Positions 4,881-6,383 of a stretch of 6,383 nucleotides of DNA are shown one piece after another. Origin of the DNA: Calditrichaceae bacterium (lineage in GTDB: Bacteria; Calditrichota; Calditrichia; Calditrichales; Calditrichaceae); NCBI GenBank assembly GCA_030622395.1, contig JAUXGF010000173.1, positions 1 to 6,383 of the forward strand, written 5' to 3'. The notes under the pieces were generated by a model. That model did not search any database. It was not told where the DNA came from and saw nothing but the letters and a program-made list of their open reading frames with translations. Within the stretch, counting starts at the first letter, position 1. Each line of letters starts with the position of its first letter. The position numbers and the translations under genes were made by a program.

Positions 4881-6287
4881 ATGTATAATTTAGCGGATAG
4901 AATTCGTAATACTACGATCAAATCAAAAATTATTCTTATTTTCAGCGTCATTACTGTAATCCTTGTCGGCGTGACGGCGCGGGTTAGTTATGTTTTTGTA
5001 AAGGATATTTATCAACGGCAGCTTGAAGACCAGGTAAATTTATTAAGCTCGCTTTTAGCTGATGAGCTTGAATTGAAATATCTTAATTTTATAGAATCAG
5101 ATGAGAATAATCTGGCTTATAAACATTATAAACAAATATTAACCGATAAAATAAATAAAATGCAATTTACCAATGGTTTTATTTTTAATCAGAAACTGCA
5201 AGTTCTGGTCAGCGCAAATAAAGATATTTCTACTGCGCGTTTAATGATAAACCGCAAGGAGATTAATGAATTAGCCCGGCATGAAAGTTCGGTTTCCCTG
5301 CCCTTTAAAGATGAGGATGATAAATGGCGCTTATGGGGCTTTTACCGCTTAAATGAACAGTATTATCTCGGGGTTCAGGAAAACGCCGACCGGCTGGAGA
5401 AATTGGATTATTTGGCATGGCTGTTTTTTGCCATCGGTTTTGGCGGGGTTTTAATAACTATTATCGCCGGCTGGCTTTTAGCGCGCACAATTGCCCGCCC
5501 CATTGACGAGCTTGTACAGTTTAGCGCTAAGATTGGAGACGGGCAGTTTAACGCCCAGGCTCCGAAAAAAGTCCACGGTGAATTAGCTATTTTAAAAAAC
5601 GCCCTGATTAAAATGCGCTATGATTTAGCTTTGAAGCAAGAAGAGAAAGAAGAATTATTGGCTCAAATTGCCCATGAGATCAGAAATCCCTTAGGGGGCA
5701 TTGAACTGCTGGCGGGTTTGATTAAAGAAGATAGCGACGCAGAAAGTAAAAATACAGATTATATTCAAAAAATATTAGATGAAGTGCATGGATTAAAATC
5801 CCAGATCACAGCCTATTTATATTACAGTCGTCCTTTGCAGGCAGAGCCCGAGCGTGTGCAATTGAATAATCTTTACGCTGAAATTGAAGACATTTTCAAA
5901 AAACGCTTTCAGGAAAAGAATATACAGTTTAGTTGTGAAAATTTAATTTCATCGGTCTGGTTTGACAGGCGGCATTTACGCCAGATTGTAACCAACCTAT
6001 TGTCTAATAGTTTAGACGCTGTAAAGGCTGACGGGAAAATACATATAAAATCGTTTAGCCGTGATACCAAAAATATAATATCTGTCAGCGATGACGGAAG
6101 CGGGATTAAATTGAAAAATCCGGCTCAAATATTTGCGCCTTTTTACACAACGCGTACAAACGGCACGGGTCTTGGGCTTTCGGTTTGTAAAAAATTATGT
6201 GAAGAAAATCGGGCTGATATTTCCGCACAAAACAATAAAGATAAGGGTTGTACTTTTGAAATATTAATACAGGGGCGTAAGACTTAA
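4881..6287 (+). CDS. Membrane-bound sensor histidine kinase (HAMP, HisKA, HATPase), NtrB-like catalytic core
   Basis: This complete 468-residue kinase senses a signal outside the inner membrane, autophosphorylates on a histidine, and would pass the phosphate to a response regulator. Domains in order: transmembrane helix 1 (about 17-40); a periplasmic sensor of about 135 residues (41-176) with a Cache/PAS-like strand pattern NGFIFNQKLQVLVSA; transmembrane helix 2 (about 178-201); HAMP linker (about 198-250, with ARPIDELVQF); and the H-box IAHEIRNPLGGIELL with phospho-acceptor His265. The ATPase domain follows, with N-box NLLSNSLDA (372-380), G1 DDGSGI (404-409), F-box IFAPFYTT (417-424) and G2 GTGLGL (428-433). 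All key residues are present, so it should be active. The F- and G2-box style is that of NtrB/AtoS/FleS-like kinases, which usually work with sigma-54 activators; no regulator is in the window. ATG 4881 follows an in-frame TGA directly and has no Shine-Dalgarno sequence. A TATTTT at 4871-4876 would fit a leaderless transcript, but this is weak. Confidence 0.95.
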   Translation: MYNLADRIRNTTIKSKIILIFSVITVILVGVTARVSYVFVKDIYQRQLEDQVNLLSSLLADELELKYLNFIESDENNLAYKHYKQILTDKINKMQFTNGFIFNQKLQVLVSANKDISTARLMINRKEINELARHESSVSLPFKDEDDKWRLWGFYRLNEQYYLGVQENADRLEKLDYLAWLFFAIGFGGVLITIIAGWLLARTIARPIDELVQFSAKIGDGQFNAQAPKKVHGELAILKNALIKMRYDLALKQEEKEELLAQIAHEIRNPLGGIELLAGLIKEDSDAESKNTDYIQKILDEVHGLKSQITAYLYYSRPLQAEPERVQLNNLYAEIEDIFKKRFQEKNIQFSCENLISSVWFDRRHLRQIVTNLLSNSLDAVKADGKIHIKSFSRDTKNIISVSDDGSGIKLKNPAQIFAPFYTTRTNGTGLGLSVCKKLCEENRADISAQNNKDKGCTFEILIQGRKT

Positions 6288-6291
6288 ATTG

Positions 6292-6328
6292 GGAATTAGG
6301 AATTAGGAATTAGGAAATAGGAATTGGG
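6292..6328. repeat. Heptamer tandem repeat (GGAATTA)n
   Basis: Three perfect units GGAATTA (6292-6312) are followed by GGAAATA and GGAATTG, then GG. The array starts four bases after the kinase stop codon. Similar GGAATTAGG tracts are, as I recall, common between genes in environmental genomes of several phyla; length variation by slippage is expected. Confidence 0.85.
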
Positions 6329-6344
6329 CGCTTATAAGTTTTCT

Positions 6345-6378
6345 TGTATCAGAGTTAAGCGAAGCGGTCTCTGATACA
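6345..6378. repeat. Perfect 10-bp inverted repeat with 14-base loop
   Basis: TGTATCAGAG (6345-6354) pairs fully with CTCTGATACA (6369-6378). No T-run follows on either strand, so a standard intrinsic terminator is not supported. A dispersed palindromic repeat or a stabilising hairpin at the 3' end of the kinase message are the alternatives. The window ends five bases later. Confidence 0.6.
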
Positions 6379-6383
6379 CACGG

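Noticed and set aside
1..6383. CRISPR array, tRNA or rRNA genes, transposase
   Set aside because: I found no regularly spaced repeats with unique spacers, no cloverleaf or rRNA-like sequence, and no transposase or recombinase motifs in any long frame.

Overview
The window looks chromosomal and comes from a fairly AT-rich bacterium of the Fibrobacterota-Chlorobiota-Bacteroidota superphylum. The best pointer is the C-terminus of the protein at 1341-2564, a type IX secretion (Por) sorting domain with the YPNPFNPST signature. That signature is typical of Ignavibacteriota, Calditrichota, KSB1-like and related lineages. Several genes have clear AGGAG-type ribosome binding sites, which are often missing in classical Bacteroidota. 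The exact phylum is inference.

Layout, all genes on the + strand: (1) 2-433, the C-terminal third of a serpin protease inhibitor, cut by the window edge. (2) 434-590, a repeat-rich spacer between two exact 16-bp direct repeats, with back-to-back mini-hairpins. (3) 659-1174, a lipoprotein with a carbohydrate-binding-like beta-sandwich look, probably starting at TTG. (4) 1201-1291, a palindromic intergenic repeat. (5) 1341-2564, a secreted Asp-box/beta-propeller-like protein with a type IX sorting tail that carries an in-frame palindromic element. (6) 2657-4751, an AT-rich run of small, mutually unrelated lipoproteins: 2657-3073, the truncated 3303-3512, 3542-4027, a signal-peptide stub at 4156-4209, and 4236-4751. 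Some junctions share a CCGCCAT-type motif. (7) 4881-6287, a complete membrane sensor histidine kinase with richer GC in places. (8) 6292-6378, a heptamer tandem repeat and a perfect 10-bp inverted repeat at the right edge.

How the genes fit together: nearly everything except the kinase is predicted to be exported and to act at the cell envelope or outside the cell (serpin, lipoproteins, a type IX cargo). The lipoproteins are unlikely to form one tight operon: spacers range from 29 to 229 bases, most genes have their own ribosome binding site, and there is a terminator-like hairpin after 4751. The kinase resembles NtrB-type kinases; its response regulator is not in the window.

The most interesting region is 3074-4235. 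It looks like a decaying, cassette-like array in which small lipoprotein genes are joined, truncated and duplicated at a recurring boundary motif. I could not fold a canonical integron attC site there, so the mechanism is open. The second point of interest is the palindromic element that has become coding sequence inside the sorting domain.
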